Shown here piece after piece: positions 55,530-64,000 of a stretch of 64,000 bases of DNA. Every line of letters starts with the position of its first letter. Within the stretch, counting starts at the first letter, position 1. The position numbers and the translations under genes were made by a program. Source of the stretch: Candidatus Kuenenia hertensis. GTDB lineage: Bacteria > Planctomycetota > Brocadiia > Brocadiales > Brocadiaceae. Under the pieces are notes generated by a model that was not told the DNA's origin, did no database searches, and saw only the letters and a list, made by a program, of their open reading frames with translations. The stretch is taken from contig SOET01000007.1 in assembly GCA_021646465.1 (NCBI GenBank), positions 56,274 to 120,273 on the forward strand, read 5' to 3'.

Positions 55530-56543
55530 ATGAATACCGAAAATAGAAAGAATGAAATGGTTCTTTATACCTCTGAAAAAGGCAATGTCTGTGTTGAAGT
55601 CCTTTTTCAGAATGAAAACTTTTGGTTGACCCAAAAGGCTATGGCAGAGCTTTTCGGCGTTGAAATTCCTGCTATAAGCAAGCACCTTGCCAACATTTAT
55701 GAAAGTAATGAACTTTCTCAGGAAGCAACTCTTTCCATTTTGGAAACAGTTCGGGATGAAGGCTCCCGCAAGGTCAGACGTAGACTGGAATATTACAATC
55801 TTGATGCCATTATTGCGGTGGGTTACAGAGTCAACAGTTATCAGGCAACTCAGTTCCGTATCTGGGCAACTAAAACGCTGAAAGAGTTTATAATTAAAGG
55901 TTTTGTCCTTGACGACGAAAGGCTCAAACAAGGCAAACGTTTTGGGAAAGATTATTTTGATGAACTACTTGAACGGATTCGTGAAATCCGGGCAAGTGAA
56001 CGCCGGTTCTATCAGAAAATTACAGATATTTACGCCCTTTCAGTTGATTACGATAAAAATTCTCCGATTACAAAAGATTTTTTTACAACGGTTCAGAATA
56101 AACTGCATTGGGCGATAACAGGCAAAACCGCAGCGGAGATTATTTATATAAATGCAGACGCGACAAAATTGTATATGGGATTAACCAACTGGAAGCAATC
56201 TCCTGAAGGAAAGATACTAAAATCAGATGTCAGCGTTGCCAAGAATTATTTAAGCGAACAACATATTAAGGAACTCAACCGGATAGTTTCCGCATATTTA
56301 GATTTGGCGGAGAACCGGGCACAGCGACAGATACCCATGAAGATGACGGACTGGATTCAGTTTTTGCATAATTTCCTGGAATTATCCAATTATCCGATCC
56401 TGGAAGATAAAGGTAAAATTAGCATGTTGGAAGCTAAGCTGAGAGCAGAACAAGAATATGAAGTTTACCGAAAAGTTCAGGATAAAAATTACATCTCTGA
56501 TTTTGACCGGGAAATAAAAAGGATTGAAGGGAAAAATGAGTAA
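55530..56543 (+). CDS. rhuM: RhuM-family protein
   Basis: The 337-residue protein matches the virulence RhuM family: [51 protein letters not shown], then [17 protein letters not shown]. The N-terminal part is a DNA-binding-like, Bro/KilA-type helix region. These genes are frequently found inside type I restriction loci, here between hsdS and hsdR. Their role is unknown; DNA interaction or regulation of the locus is possible. The stop overlaps the hsdR start by eight bases, so expression is coupled. The C-terminal 30 residues are charged and helical. Confidence 0.88.
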   Translation: MNTENRKNEMVLYTSEKGNVCVEVLFQNENFWLTQKAMAELFGVEIPAISKHLANIYESNELSQEATLSILETVRDEGSRKVRRRLEYYNLDAIIAVGYRVNSYQATQFRIWATKTLKEFIIKGFVLDDERLKQGKRFGKDYFDELLERIREIRASERRFYQKITDIYALSVDYDKNSPITKDFFTTVQNKLHWAITGKTAAEIIYINADATKLYMGLTNWKQSPEGKILKSDVSVAKNYLSEQHIKELNRIVSAYLDLAENRAQRQIPMKMTDWIQFLHNFLELSNYPILEDKGKISMLEAKLRAEQEYEVYRKVQDKNYISDFDREIKRIEGKNE

Positions 56544-59500
56544 TTCATTTTACGAGTCAGATATTGAACAACTTGCCTTAGATACCCTCAAAGAGGAGCA
56601 TGAATATAAAATCCTCTACGGACCTGATATCTCCGAAGGCTTGCAAAAAGAGCGTGAGTATACGGAAGTTATCCTGCATGACCGCTTGAAAAAGGCTGTT
56701 GACACTATTAATAGTTCCATCCCGGAAGGTGCCAGGGAAGAGGCGATTAAAAAGGTTTTGCGCACCTTCTCTATCAGTATGATGGAAAACAATGAGTCTT
56801 TTCACCGGATGCTTGCCGAAGGCATAGACGTCAAGTTCAGTGTGGGAGAGGGTAAGGCAAGGACAGAGAAGGTATGGCTGATTGATTTCACGAATCCTGA
56901 CAATAATGAGTTCCTGGCGGTTAATCAGTTTACCGTACTTGAAAACCATAACAATAAAAGGCCGGATATTGTGTTGTTTATTAATGGTCTGCCGCTTGTT
57001 GTGATTGAACTCAAGAATCCGATTGATGAAAATGCTGACGTTAAAGCCGCGTTTCATCAACTTCAGACCTATATGCAACTGATTCCTTCACTTTTTACCT
57101 ACAATGCCTTTCTTGTTGCCAGTGACGGATGGTTTGCCAAAATCGGCACGATTACCAGCGACTATGCACGCTTTATGGAGTGGAAAACCTCTGACGGCGA
57201 AACTATTGTTGACGCCAAAGTGGAGCCGGAACTTGAACCGATGCTAAAAGGGCTATTGAATAAAAAGACTTTATTAGATGTTATCCGGCATTTTATTGCC
57301 TTTGAAGAAACACGAGATAAGACGCATAAGAAAATTGCCGCATATCATCAGTATTACGCAGTTAATAAAGCGATCGAATCAACAATTCGCGCCATAGGAG
57401 ACGCCCTGCCTATAGTGCAGGATAATCCAGAAAAATATGGTTTTGCTAGCGTGCGGTACCAACATCCGGGCGATAAAAGGGCAGGTGTTGTTTGGCATAC
57501 GCAAGGCAGCGGTAAAAGTCTTACAATGGTTTTTTATGTGGGAAAGTTGGTGCTTGCCGAGGAAATGAATAATCCCACCATCGTGGTTTTAACCGATCGC
57601 AATGATTTGGATCAGCAGTTATTTGAAACATTTACCAATTGTCAGCAGTTGATTCGTCAAACACCACAACAGGCAGCCAATAGAGAAGACTTGAAAAAGT
57701 TACTTGCTGTTGCATCTGGTGGTGTAGTTTTTACAACCATACAGAAATTCTTGCCGGAAAGTGTTGGGGCGCAATATCCCCTGTTGAGTGAAGGGCAAAA
57801 CATTGTGGTTATTGCCGATGAAGCGCATCGCAGCCAGTATGATTTTATCGACGGATTTGCCCGGCATATGCGCGACGCCCTGCCTAACGCCTCATTTATC
57901 GGTTTTACCGGCACGCCCATCGAGAAGGAAGATAAAAATACACAGGCGGTATTTGGTGATTATATAGATGTCTATGATATTCAACAGGCCGTGGAAGATG
58001 GAGCGACCGTCCGTATCTATTATGAAAGCCGTTTGGCAAAGGTTGAACTTTCCGAAGCTGAACGCAAAGAGATTGATGAGAAAGTTGAAGATATTACCGA
58101 AGGCGATGAACTCTCGGAGCGTCAGGTTCGGTTTGCCAAATGGACAAGCAAAGAGGCTGTGGTGGGAAGCGCACAGCGGCTTCAGCAGGTTGCGGCTGAC
58201 ATGGTAAAACATTTTGAACAGCGTTTGTTAGCAGCAGAAGGGAAAGCCATGTTTGTCTGCATGAGCCGCAGGATTTGTGTCGCCCTTCATAATGAAATTA
58301 TTAAATTACGTACTCATTGGTATGATCCGGCAGATGACAAGGGCATAATCAAGGTAATCATGACCGGCTCCGCGAGCGACCCTCTGGAGTGGCAGGAGCA
58401 TATTCGCAACAAACCTCGTCGAATAACGATTGGCGACCGTTTAAAAGACCCAAAAGACCCGCTCAAAATTGTTATTGTTAGGGATATGTGGCTTACCGGT
58501 TTTGACGCGCCGTGTTTGCATACTCTTTATATCGATAAACCTATGAACGGGCATAATCTCATGCAGGCCATTGCCAGGGTAAACCGTGTGTATGGAGACA
58601 AAGAAGGTGGTTTGGTCGTTGATTATATTGGCATTGCCCATGATTTAAAAAAAGCGCTTGCGGTTTATACCGAAAGTCATGGACGAGGCAATATTGCCTT
58701 CGACCAGGAAGAAGCGGTTGCGAAAATGATGGAATTATATGAAGTAGTAGTGGATATGTTCCATGGGTTTGAGTATCGCAAATACTTTAGTCTTGAACCG
58801 CGAGAAAAACTGAATTTTATTTTAGACGCTGCCAATTATATAGCAGATTTGTCCGAAGAAAAGGACGGAAAAAAAATTTGTAATGGAAAGGCGCGCTTTA
58901 AGGAGAACGTTATAAAGTTGCAAAAGGCCTTTGGAGTCTCTGTTCCTCATCCAAAAGCGCTTGCTATTCGCGACGATCTTGCTTTCTTTCAGGCAATCAA
59001 GTCACGTTTTGCAAAATTCGATGAACAGGCAAAGAAACGCACCGATGAAGAAATAGAAACAGCTATCAGACAAATTATAAATGATGCCATTATCTCTAAA
59101 GAAGTTGTCGATATTTTTGATGCTGCCGGATTAAAGAAACCTGATATTTCTATACTTTCGGATGAATTTCTCGCTGAAATCAAGGGAATGCCCAGGAAAA
59201 ACCTTGCCCTTGAATTATTGAAGCGGTTGCTCAATGATGAGATAAGGAGCCGGGCAAAAACAAATTTAGTACAAGGCAAAAAATTTTCCGAGCTATTAAT
59301 TGAAGCGGTTAAACGATACCAAAATGGACTTTTAGATTCAGCTCAGGTTATTGAAGAACTGATTAAACTGGCACAAGAAATTCGCGAGGCGGATAAACGC
59401 GGAGAAAGGCTTAACCTGAGAACGGATGAATTGGCTTTTTATGATGCCCTTGCAGATAATCCTAAAGCCGAAGCGGTGTTGGGAGATGAAACTCTTAAAA

Positions 59501-59721
59501 TAATCGCACACGAGTTAGTTGAAAGCGTAAAGAAAAACACCAGTATTGATTGGCAGTTCAAGGAAAGCGTGCAAGCGAAACTACGCGTGCTTGTAAAGCG
59601 CATTTTAAGAAAATACAAATATCCTCCCGATGACCCGGCAACTGGTGAGTATACCGTTTCAGTGAAAAAAGTTTTGGATCAGACTGAATTGCTTGCGGAT
59701 TTCTGGTCTTCAGAAAAGTAA
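56536..59721 (+). CDS. hsdR: Type I restriction endonuclease subunit
   Basis: The 1061-residue motor-nuclease subunit translocates and cuts unmodified DNA. The N-terminal nuclease has Asp144 in RPDIVLFIN and Glu158/Lys160 in VVIELKNP. The motor has Walker [11 protein letters not shown] (about 322-331), DEAH (428-431) with FTGTP downstream, and later RecA2 motifs ([29 protein letters not shown]). The C-terminal helical domain that binds HsdM/HsdS is present. ATG at 56536 is preceded by GAAGGG and lies inside the end of rhuM. Intact and full length, so the system could be functional if HsdS is. Confidence 0.95.
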   Translation: MSNSFYESDIEQLALDTLKEEHEYKILYGPDISEGLQKEREYTEVILHDRLKKAVDTINSSIPEGAREEAIKKVLRTFSISMMENNESFHRMLAEGIDVKFSVGEGKARTEKVWLIDFTNPDNNEFLAVNQFTVLENHNNKRPDIVLFINGLPLVVIELKNPIDENADVKAAFHQLQTYMQLIPSLFTYNAFLVASDGWFAKIGTITSDYARFMEWKTSDGETIVDAKVEPELEPMLKGLLNKKTLLDVIRHFIAFEETRDKTHKKIAAYHQYYAVNKAIESTIRAIGDALPIVQDNPEKYGFASVRYQHPGDKRAGVVWHTQGSGKSLTMVFYVGKLVLAEEMNNPTIVVLTDRNDLDQQLFETFTNCQQLIRQTPQQAANREDLKKLLAVASGGVVFTTIQKFLPESVGAQYPLLSEGQNIVVIADEAHRSQYDFIDGFARHMRDALPNASFIGFTGTPIEKEDKNTQAVFGDYIDVYDIQQAVEDGATVRIYYESRLAKVELSEAERKEIDEKVEDITEGDELSERQVRFAKWTSKEAVVGSAQRLQQVAADMVKHFEQRLLAAEGKAMFVCMSRRICVALHNEIIKLRTHWYDPADDKGIIKVIMTGSASDPLEWQEHIRNKPRRITIGDRLKDPKDPLKIVIVRDMWLTGFDAPCLHTLYIDKPMNGHNLMQAIARVNRVYGDKEGGLVVDYIGIAHDLKKALAVYTESHGRGNIAFDQEEAVAKMMELYEVVVDMFHGFEYRKYFSLEPREKLNFILDAANYIADLSEEKDGKKICNGKARFKENVIKLQKAFGVSVPHPKALAIRDDLAFFQAIKSRFAKFDEQAKKRTDEEIETAIRQIINDAIISKEVVDIFDAAGLKKPDISILSDEFLAEIKGMPRKNLALELLKRLLNDEIRSRAKTNLVQGKKFSELLIEAVKRYQNGLLDSAQVIEELIKLAQEIREADKRGERLNLRTDELAFYDALADNPKAEAVLGDETLKIIAHELVESVKKNTSIDWQFKESVQAKLRVLVKRILRKYKYPPDDPATGEYTVSVKKVLDQTELLADFWSSEK

Positions 59722-59865
59722 GAAAAAATATAGGCCATCAGAAATGAACAGGAGTTGCAACCACCAGAATCATATCTCATTGCTGCTATAACAGACATTT
59801 TTCCAATCACTTAGAAAATTAATTAAAAATACCTTTATTTCGAAAAGTTTTTAAAATCAAAATAC

Positions 59866-59895
59866 TTGCATACAAAGGTTAATTTCGATTATCAT
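59866..59895 (+). promoter_or_regulatory. Candidate promoter for the polyferredoxin gene
   Basis: TTGCAT (59866-59871) and TATCAT (59890-59895) are spaced by 18 bases in AT-rich DNA, 52 bases before the TTG start at 59948. A sigma-70-like match; planctomycete consensus is not well known to me, so this is tentative. Confidence 0.3.
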
Positions 59896-59947
59896 AAATT
59901 TTAAGTGTTTTTATATTGAAAAGACTACAAAGAAGGAGGCTTGTTGC

Positions 59948-61270
59948 TTGGAAGAGGTAAAACAATCATATTCAACAACCGACACTATAAAAGCAACGAA
60001 GAGTGCTAATATAAGTTTCGATACAACAAAAAAGGTACGGCGAAAACGTAAAAAGTTTAATTCTCAAAAGATGCGCTGGTCTGTTCAGATTGCATTTTTT
60101 ATTTTAGTTATTGTCATTGGCTGGCAGTTTTACACCTTTGTTCAATATTGCGAGGCGGGAGGGAAAGGATTTTATCTGCCAAGGCCGCCTGGGGTTGAAT
60201 CATTTCTGCCGATAAGCGCCCTTATGGGCACAAAGTACTTTTTCGGAACAGGGAAAATTAATTACATCCACCCTGCCGGGTTTGTTATTTTCGGGACGTT
60301 GTTGCTGACAGCTGTTTTTTTCAGAAGGGGTTTTTGCAGCTGGATTTGCCCCGTTGGCACTATTTCCGAATGGGAGTGGAAGCTTGGTGATGTATTTCTC
60401 AATAAGCTCCCGAAGCGGGCAAGTTACATAATCCGTAACATCCCCACCCGTTTTACGGCAGGCTTGAGTCTCATTTTTACCCCCATTATTATTTTAATGC
60501 TTCTGGAAATCGTTACCATGGATTCTTTTAAATCCCCCATTTTTAGAAAACTGACTCCTGCTTTTATTGTCGCGATGATTCTGCCATTTGCCGTTCCCCG
60601 AAGATTCTGGCCGGATAAAGCAAACGATTGCATTGCCAGGGCATGGAAATACTCAATCCTCGCCTTTTTTCTCCAAATGGTGGTGATAAAAATGCCCGTT
60701 GAACAACTGCAAGTTTTATACGACCGCGCGCCTTTTATGCGGATTGCCGATATAAAGATGTTAAAATTTTTTGTTAATCTGTCCGGTGTCGGCCTCGTTG
60801 TTGTTCTTACTTTTTTAATTTTATCAATCGTGAACAAGAATTTCTGGTGCAGATTTTTTTGCCCCTACGGCGCCATGCTGGGAATCCTTGCATACGTGAG
60901 CCCTTTCACGATTACACGGGATAAAGAAAAATGTATTGATTGTGGAAAATGTACAAAAGCTTGCCCGTCACATATTATCGTTGAAAAAAAGAACCATGTA
61001 CTTACCCACGAATGCCTTGCCTGTTATGATTGTGTGAATGCCTGCCCGGTCAATGGTGCATTGGATATGAAATTAGCGGGAAAAAGGAAAAAGATTCATT
61101 ATGGATTGTATGCGGCAATGCTGGTCGGTTTTTTTGTTATTTTAACAAATACTGCACGTGTAACCGGACATTGGTACACGAAAATTTCAGACGCCGAGTT
61201 TATTCTCAGAGTATCGGAACTCGACCACCCGAAGTACAAACATAAAGAAGGAAAGTTCGAAATGGAATAA
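59948..61270 (+). CDS. NapH/NosR-type membrane polyferredoxin
   Basis: This 440-residue inner-membrane protein has about six hydrophobic helices. Two cytoplasmic CxxxCP motifs (FCSWICPVG and CRFFCPYGAM) and two [4Fe-4S] ferredoxin motifs (CIDCGKCTKACP, CLACYDCVNACP) follow the NapH/NosR/RdxA layout. Such proteins pass electrons from quinol or ferredoxin across the membrane to periplasmic reductases or maturases. The N-terminal 45 residues are polar and basic (KKVRRKRKKF). The start is TTG at 59948, eight bases after a perfect AGGAGG. It appears monocistronic; in an anammox cell a link to nitrogen-oxide respiration or cytochrome assembly is plausible but unproven. Confidence 0.88.
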   Translation: MEEVKQSYSTTDTIKATKSANISFDTTKKVRRKRKKFNSQKMRWSVQIAFFILVIVIGWQFYTFVQYCEAGGKGFYLPRPPGVESFLPISALMGTKYFFGTGKINYIHPAGFVIFGTLLLTAVFFRRGFCSWICPVGTISEWEWKLGDVFLNKLPKRASYIIRNIPTRFTAGLSLIFTPIIILMLLEIVTMDSFKSPIFRKLTPAFIVAMILPFAVPRRFWPDKANDCIARAWKYSILAFFLQMVVIKMPVEQLQVLYDRAPFMRIADIKMLKFFVNLSGVGLVVVLTFLILSIVNKNFWCRFFCPYGAMLGILAYVSPFTITRDKEKCIDCGKCTKACPSHIIVEKKNHVLTHECLACYDCVNACPVNGALDMKLAGKRKKIHYGLYAAMLVGFFVILTNTARVTGHWYTKISDAEFILRVSELDHPKYKHKEGKFEME

Positions 61271-61367
61271 TTGCCTCTTTTGATTATCCGATGGTAGATT
61301 CTATTTTTTTGCATCAAATGTTATTTCCTAAACTGTTTCTCCTTTGATAATGTTTAAAGGGTATTGT

Positions 61368-62054
61368 ATGCCTACAATTCTTGCAATTGGTCCCCATCCT
61401 GACGATGTGGAAATAAGTATGGGCGGGAGTATCCTCAAGTTTGTTTCGCTTGGATACGACGTCCATATTGTTGACCTGACAAACGGAGAACCCACGCCAT
61501 ACGGCAATATTGAAACACGAAAAAAAGAATGGGAGCGTTCCTCGAATCTGTTAGGGATAAAGAGCAGAACGGTATTGGAATTTCCCAACCGCTATCTCAT
61601 GGATGATATCGAAGTACGCAAAAAAGTCGCGGAGATGATCCGAAAAATACGCCCACAGGTTCTGTTTTTGCCGTATTGGGTTGACGCCCATCCCGACCAC
61701 GTTCAGACGTCAAAAATCGGAGAGGCATCCCGCTTTTACGCGAAGTTAACAAAGTCAGAGATTTCGGGAGAGCCATTTTATCCCACACATGTTTTTTATT
61801 ATTTCTGCTACCATTTAAATGTAAACATTACCCCGTCATTTATTTTAGATATAAGCAGTGAATTTGAACGAAAACTCGATATTGTCCGCGCGTATCAGTC
61901 GCAGTTTGCATACGATTCTTCCCGATGGAAATACATCAGCAATATGATTACGGCGAGGAATTGTTATTACGGCGGCCTTGTTCATGTTGACTATGGAGAA
62001 CCATTTACGAGCCATGAACCAATAGGTCTAAAGGATATACGCGATATCGTGTAG
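61368..62054 (+). CDS. PIG-L/LmbE-family N-deacetylase
   Basis: This 228-residue zinc-dependent deacetylase has the metal motif HPDD (10-13, in [11 protein letters not shown]) and the second site AHPDH (107-111). Length and the run [19 protein letters not shown] resemble the BshB1 branch, which deacetylates GlcNAc-malate in bacillithiol synthesis. Other branches act on glycolipids or antibiotics. ATG at 61368 follows AAAGGG at good spacing. No other bacillithiol genes are nearby. Confidence 0.88.
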   Translation: MPTILAIGPHPDDVEISMGGSILKFVSLGYDVHIVDLTNGEPTPYGNIETRKKEWERSSNLLGIKSRTVLEFPNRYLMDDIEVRKKVAEMIRKIRPQVLFLPYWVDAHPDHVQTSKIGEASRFYAKLTKSEISGEPFYPTHVFYYFCYHLNVNITPSFILDISSEFERKLDIVRAYQSQFAYDSSRWKYISNMITARNCYYGGLVHVDYGEPFTSHEPIGLKDIRDIV

Positions 62055-62261
62055 ATTTTTACATTTTCAGCAAATTTGGGTTGATTATGAAATATAAAAT
62101 TAATTCCTGCCACCTTACCTGCACCACATTCTGATTTAGCACACCAAACACTCAAAGACCCGTATAACTCCCGAGCTAAGCCACCAGCACTACGCAGGTG
62201 GTATTGACTCATCATTATATTATACTTCCCTGCCTGTAGGCGGACAGGGACTCCGCTCAAA

Positions 62262-62410
62262 GGGAGCATTCCCGATTTTTTGTAAAAATGCCATTAGCAG
62301 GTGGAGAAGAAGAATAGTAACTCAAGTTTCCAGCTTGAGGGTAAAATACCACAAGCAGGATGCTTGTGGTACAATGTACAGTTAGTTAGCCAAAAATTGG
62401 GAATGCTCCT
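62262..62410. mobile_element. Inverted-orientation copy of the miniature element
   Basis: It begins GGGAGCATTCCCGATTTTTT (62262) and ends CAAAAATTGGGAATGCTCC (to 62410), with the same internal hairpins as 5715-5873 and 14238-14351 in reverse order (GTAACTCAAG...CTTGAG, CACAAGCAGGATGCTTGTGG). Target duplications are not evident, probably because other repeats abut both ends. Confidence 0.8.
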
Positions 62411-62421
62411 GTTCAAATTAT

Positions 62422-62678
62422 GTCCCCCGCTGGCGGGGGTGCAGGGGGTGGACTGGATTTCTCCATCGATTCAACTACCCCTTTATTATGAAAACAAATT
62501 TGACCCTCTTTCCCACGCTCCGCAGACTGGTCAAATGGACAATTTTATCCTGTTTCGTGACATGCATTCCCGCAGAACGTAGGAATGAGAAGAAAAATTT
62601 ATGGCTATTCATGTTATAAACCTCCCAGATTTCCTCCGCAGACAATTCCACCCCCTTAATCCCCCGCCAGCGGGGGAC
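62422..62678. repeat. 257-bp unit with 31-bp inverted ends
   Basis: GTCCCCCGCTGGCGGGGGTG (62422 onward, continuing CAGGGGGTGGA) is mirrored at 62647-62678 (TCCACCCCCTTAATCCCCCG, then CCAGCGGGGGAC). Each end is a GC palindrome plus GGGGGTGGA, the same design as the ends of the DUF559 cassette in hsdS. The interior has further small palindromes (CATTCC...GGAATG) and no coding sequence. Confidence 0.65.
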
Positions 62679-62827
62679 AGGCTTGCCGCATTCCTTGCAG
62701 CTTTCATGCCCTTGTGGGGTCGGGTCCATGTGCATTCCCGGTTTTTTGCGACTTCTGCCATGTTTTAATGAAACGGACAGTAGTATTAACCCCTGGCAGC
62801 GTTGTTTTACCCCAATCACACAAACGG

Positions 62828-62976
62828 TTGCAAAAAATCGGGAATGCTCCCCTTCTCAAATGACATTCACAGTCATCTATGAAAAAGCATGTCATCTGAG
62901 CACATCCGCAGACTCCCGAACTCCCCCGCTAATACAATATGAAACGGTAATTAGTTTTTACAAAAAATCGGGAATG
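62828..62976. repeat. Two isolated ends of the miniature element
   Basis: CAAAAAATCGGGAATGCTCC at 62831-62850 and TTACAAAAAATCGGGAATG at 62958-62976 match the right terminal repeat of the 5715-5873 element without matching left ends. Both are preceded by an AACGGT motif. They are likely remnants of decayed copies. Confidence 0.6.
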
Positions 62977-63687
62977 ATGCCACCATTATCAGAATACTGA
63001 ATTTAATCAGATACCTTATTGTATGTATTTTCATACAGTAAAAAACAGTCGTAACAACTATAAATATTTATAATTTACAGAAGCGACCATTACATGGTGT
63101 ATGCATTTGCAGACATTTTTACTAAATTGCCTGACTTCATTTTAATTCCAAACTGCACGTTAAGTTGTCAATTTGTTCAAATATAATTGCCCTTATTTTA
63201 ATTAGTTATAGAATTTATTAACGTTTTTACTGCAAATTTAATCGTTTACATTTCCAGTGGCAAATGCATTGCTATATGGGTAAGCGAATTTATACATTCA
63301 TTGAACAGGAATTTTCTTTTTTTCGTGGGGTTTTTCGGTGTCATGGACAAATACATTTGTCCATGATCTGCCTTGTTGTTTTGAAAAGGGTAAAAACAAA
63401 ATAGGGCAATCCTTTGTGGTTGTTCTATTTGCTAAGGTCGGGTTTCTTACCCTGCATAATAAAAATGAAACATCCATGATTTGGCAATCACAAAGAGGGA
63501 TGAAAATAATCCACAAATTACACGGATTTCCACAGGTTAGCACAATGTAGGGCACGGCATTGCCTGCCGGAAAAAAGTATTTTCAGGAAAAATCGCAAAA
63601 GGCCATATTTGCTGAAATAGTAAATAAACTCTTGCTCGGGAATGTGCGGGCGTTTAATAATCTTGCAACAGTAAGGAGACAACCGAA

Positions 63688-63777
63688 ATGTCTAAGAAAA
63701 TTATTGTTGATATTGTCATTTCCGGAACCTTGTTGTCTATTATTATATCTGCAGCATTGCATCTATTAGCCCTGTAA
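63688..63777 (+). CDS. 29-residue single-helix membrane peptide
   Basis: ATG at 63688 is preceded by TAAGGAG (63672-63678) at ideal spacing. The peptide MSKKIIVDIVISGTLLSIII (then SAALHLLAL) is a lysine-rich start followed by one membrane-spanning helix and an immediate stop. The strong ribosome binding site in otherwise gene-free DNA supports translation. It could be an accessory subunit of a membrane complex or a small toxin-like peptide. No family is recognised, and it lies 122 nt before the secreted-protein gene. Confidence 0.5.
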   Translation: MSKKIIVDIVISGTLLSIIISAALHLLAL

Positions 63778-63898
63778 CAGGAGAAGAGAAAGGCAGCGAA
63801 AAATAAGACTAATGAATTTATTTTTATAATAAGGCGTTTTGGGGTAATAATTATTCTTTGTTTTGAAAGGTTGATGAAGAGGAGGGAAAAATATTTAC

Positions 63899-64000
63899 AT
63901 GAAAGTTTTTACAAAGTGTTTCGTATTGTTTGTTTTGTTTTTGACACAATTACACTTAGTAAACGAGGCATGTTCGCAGTCAAACAGCGGGAACCAGTGG
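63899..64000 (+). CDS. Start of a secreted protein, cut by the window edge
   Basis: ATG at 63899 opens MKVFTKCFVLFVLFLTQLHL followed by VNEACSQSNSGNQW, a signal peptide and the start of the mature protein; 34 codons are visible. GAGGAGGG lies about 13 bases upstream, a rather long spacing. Product unknown from this fragment. Confidence 0.6.
   Translation, partial: MKVFTKCFVLFVLFLTQLHLVNEACSQSNSGNQW

Larger units (their letters stand above)
62055..63687. other. 1.6-kb gene-poor island of nested palindromic repeats
   Basis: The largest gap in the window. 62055-63000 is packed with repeats: a full inverted-repeat miniature element (62262-62410), a 257-bp unit with 31-bp inverted ends (62422-62678), and two isolated element ends (62828-62851, 62958-62976). 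Open frames here run through the repeats on both strands and look spurious. 63000-63300 is AT-rich and featureless. 63342-63365 is a CATGGACAAAT/ATTTGTCCATG hairpin. 63500-63540 resembles dispersed CACAAATTACACGGATTTCC-type sequences. No RNA gene is recognised. Confidence 0.6.

Noticed and set aside
62475..62819. 114-codon leftward frame in the repeat island
   Set aside because: It runs through two different repeat families and their palindromes; the translated sequence has no coherent domain, so it is probably chance opening.
63298..63555. Overlapping open frames of 70-85 codons on both strands
   Set aside because: They arise from an AT-rich region with a CATGGACAAAT hairpin; neither strand shows family resemblance or a good ribosome binding site.
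1..64000. tRNA, rRNA and riboswitch genes
   Set aside because: Reading the intergenic regions by eye gave no cloverleaf or rRNA sequence I could defend, and no recognisable riboswitch before gcvT or the B12-dependent mutase. A covariance-model scan would be decisive.

Overview
The window looks like a piece of an anammox planctomycete chromosome (Brocadiales, most like Candidatus Kuenenia; assigned from gene content, not by a search). The strongest marker is a secreted octaheme hydroxylamine-oxidoreductase-like cytochrome (14410-15996). A NapH/NosR-type polyferredoxin, an AT-leaning base composition and many GTG/TTG starts fit as well.

Layout. 254-5691 (+): a propionate/methylmalonyl-CoA operon, with a split B12-dependent mutase (small subunit, then the MeaB chaperone, then the large subunit), an epimerase, a carboxyltransferase and a DUF4926 protein. 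It ends at a miniature mobile element with 24-bp terminal inverted repeats and a perfect 9-bp target duplication. 6038-8790 (-): msbA-like exporter and rfbD. 9110-15996 (+): recJ, a Clp1-like kinase, a cysteine-cluster protein, gcvT, gcvH and the octaheme cytochrome. 16112-23505: accessory DNA holding a frameshifted Eco57I-type restriction-modification gene, a RAYT transposase between two REP pairs (BIMEs), a dead DUF1016 nuclease and an unusual 846-residue CPCC-HIRAN protein. 23530-36403: a Na+/H+ antiporter, then a tight leftward alpha-glucan operon (glgE, treS-maltokinase, glgB, treZ, GH57). 36760-51367: mutL, queD, an HPS-RraA fusion, the protein-arginine-kinase set mcsA-mcsB-clpC, radA, a secreted SHOCT protein, a prepilin peptidase, an OmpA lipoprotein, hisH, hisA and a TerC protein. 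51843-59721: a type I restriction-modification locus (hsdM, DUF1016 remnant, hsdS, rhuM, hsdR). 59948-64000: polyferredoxin, PIG-L deacetylase, a 1.6-kb island of nested palindromic repeats, a 29-residue membrane peptide and the start of a secreted protein.

How the genes work together. The first operon interconverts succinyl-CoA, (R)- and (S)-methylmalonyl-CoA and propionyl-CoA. The glucan operon encodes the whole GlgE route: trehalose to maltose to maltose-1-phosphate to linear and then branched alpha-glucan. McsA/McsB/ClpC form a phospho-arginine-directed protein quality-control module.

Most unusual: the hsdS gene carries an in-frame DUF559 endonuclease cassette flanked by ~42-bp inverted repeats, placed exactly between its two DNA-recognition halves. 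A second, unrelated restriction-modification gene in the window carries an in-frame 72-nt palindromic insert of similar style. This suggests protein-permissive mobile palindromes that target restriction-modification genes, one of which carries its own nuclease.
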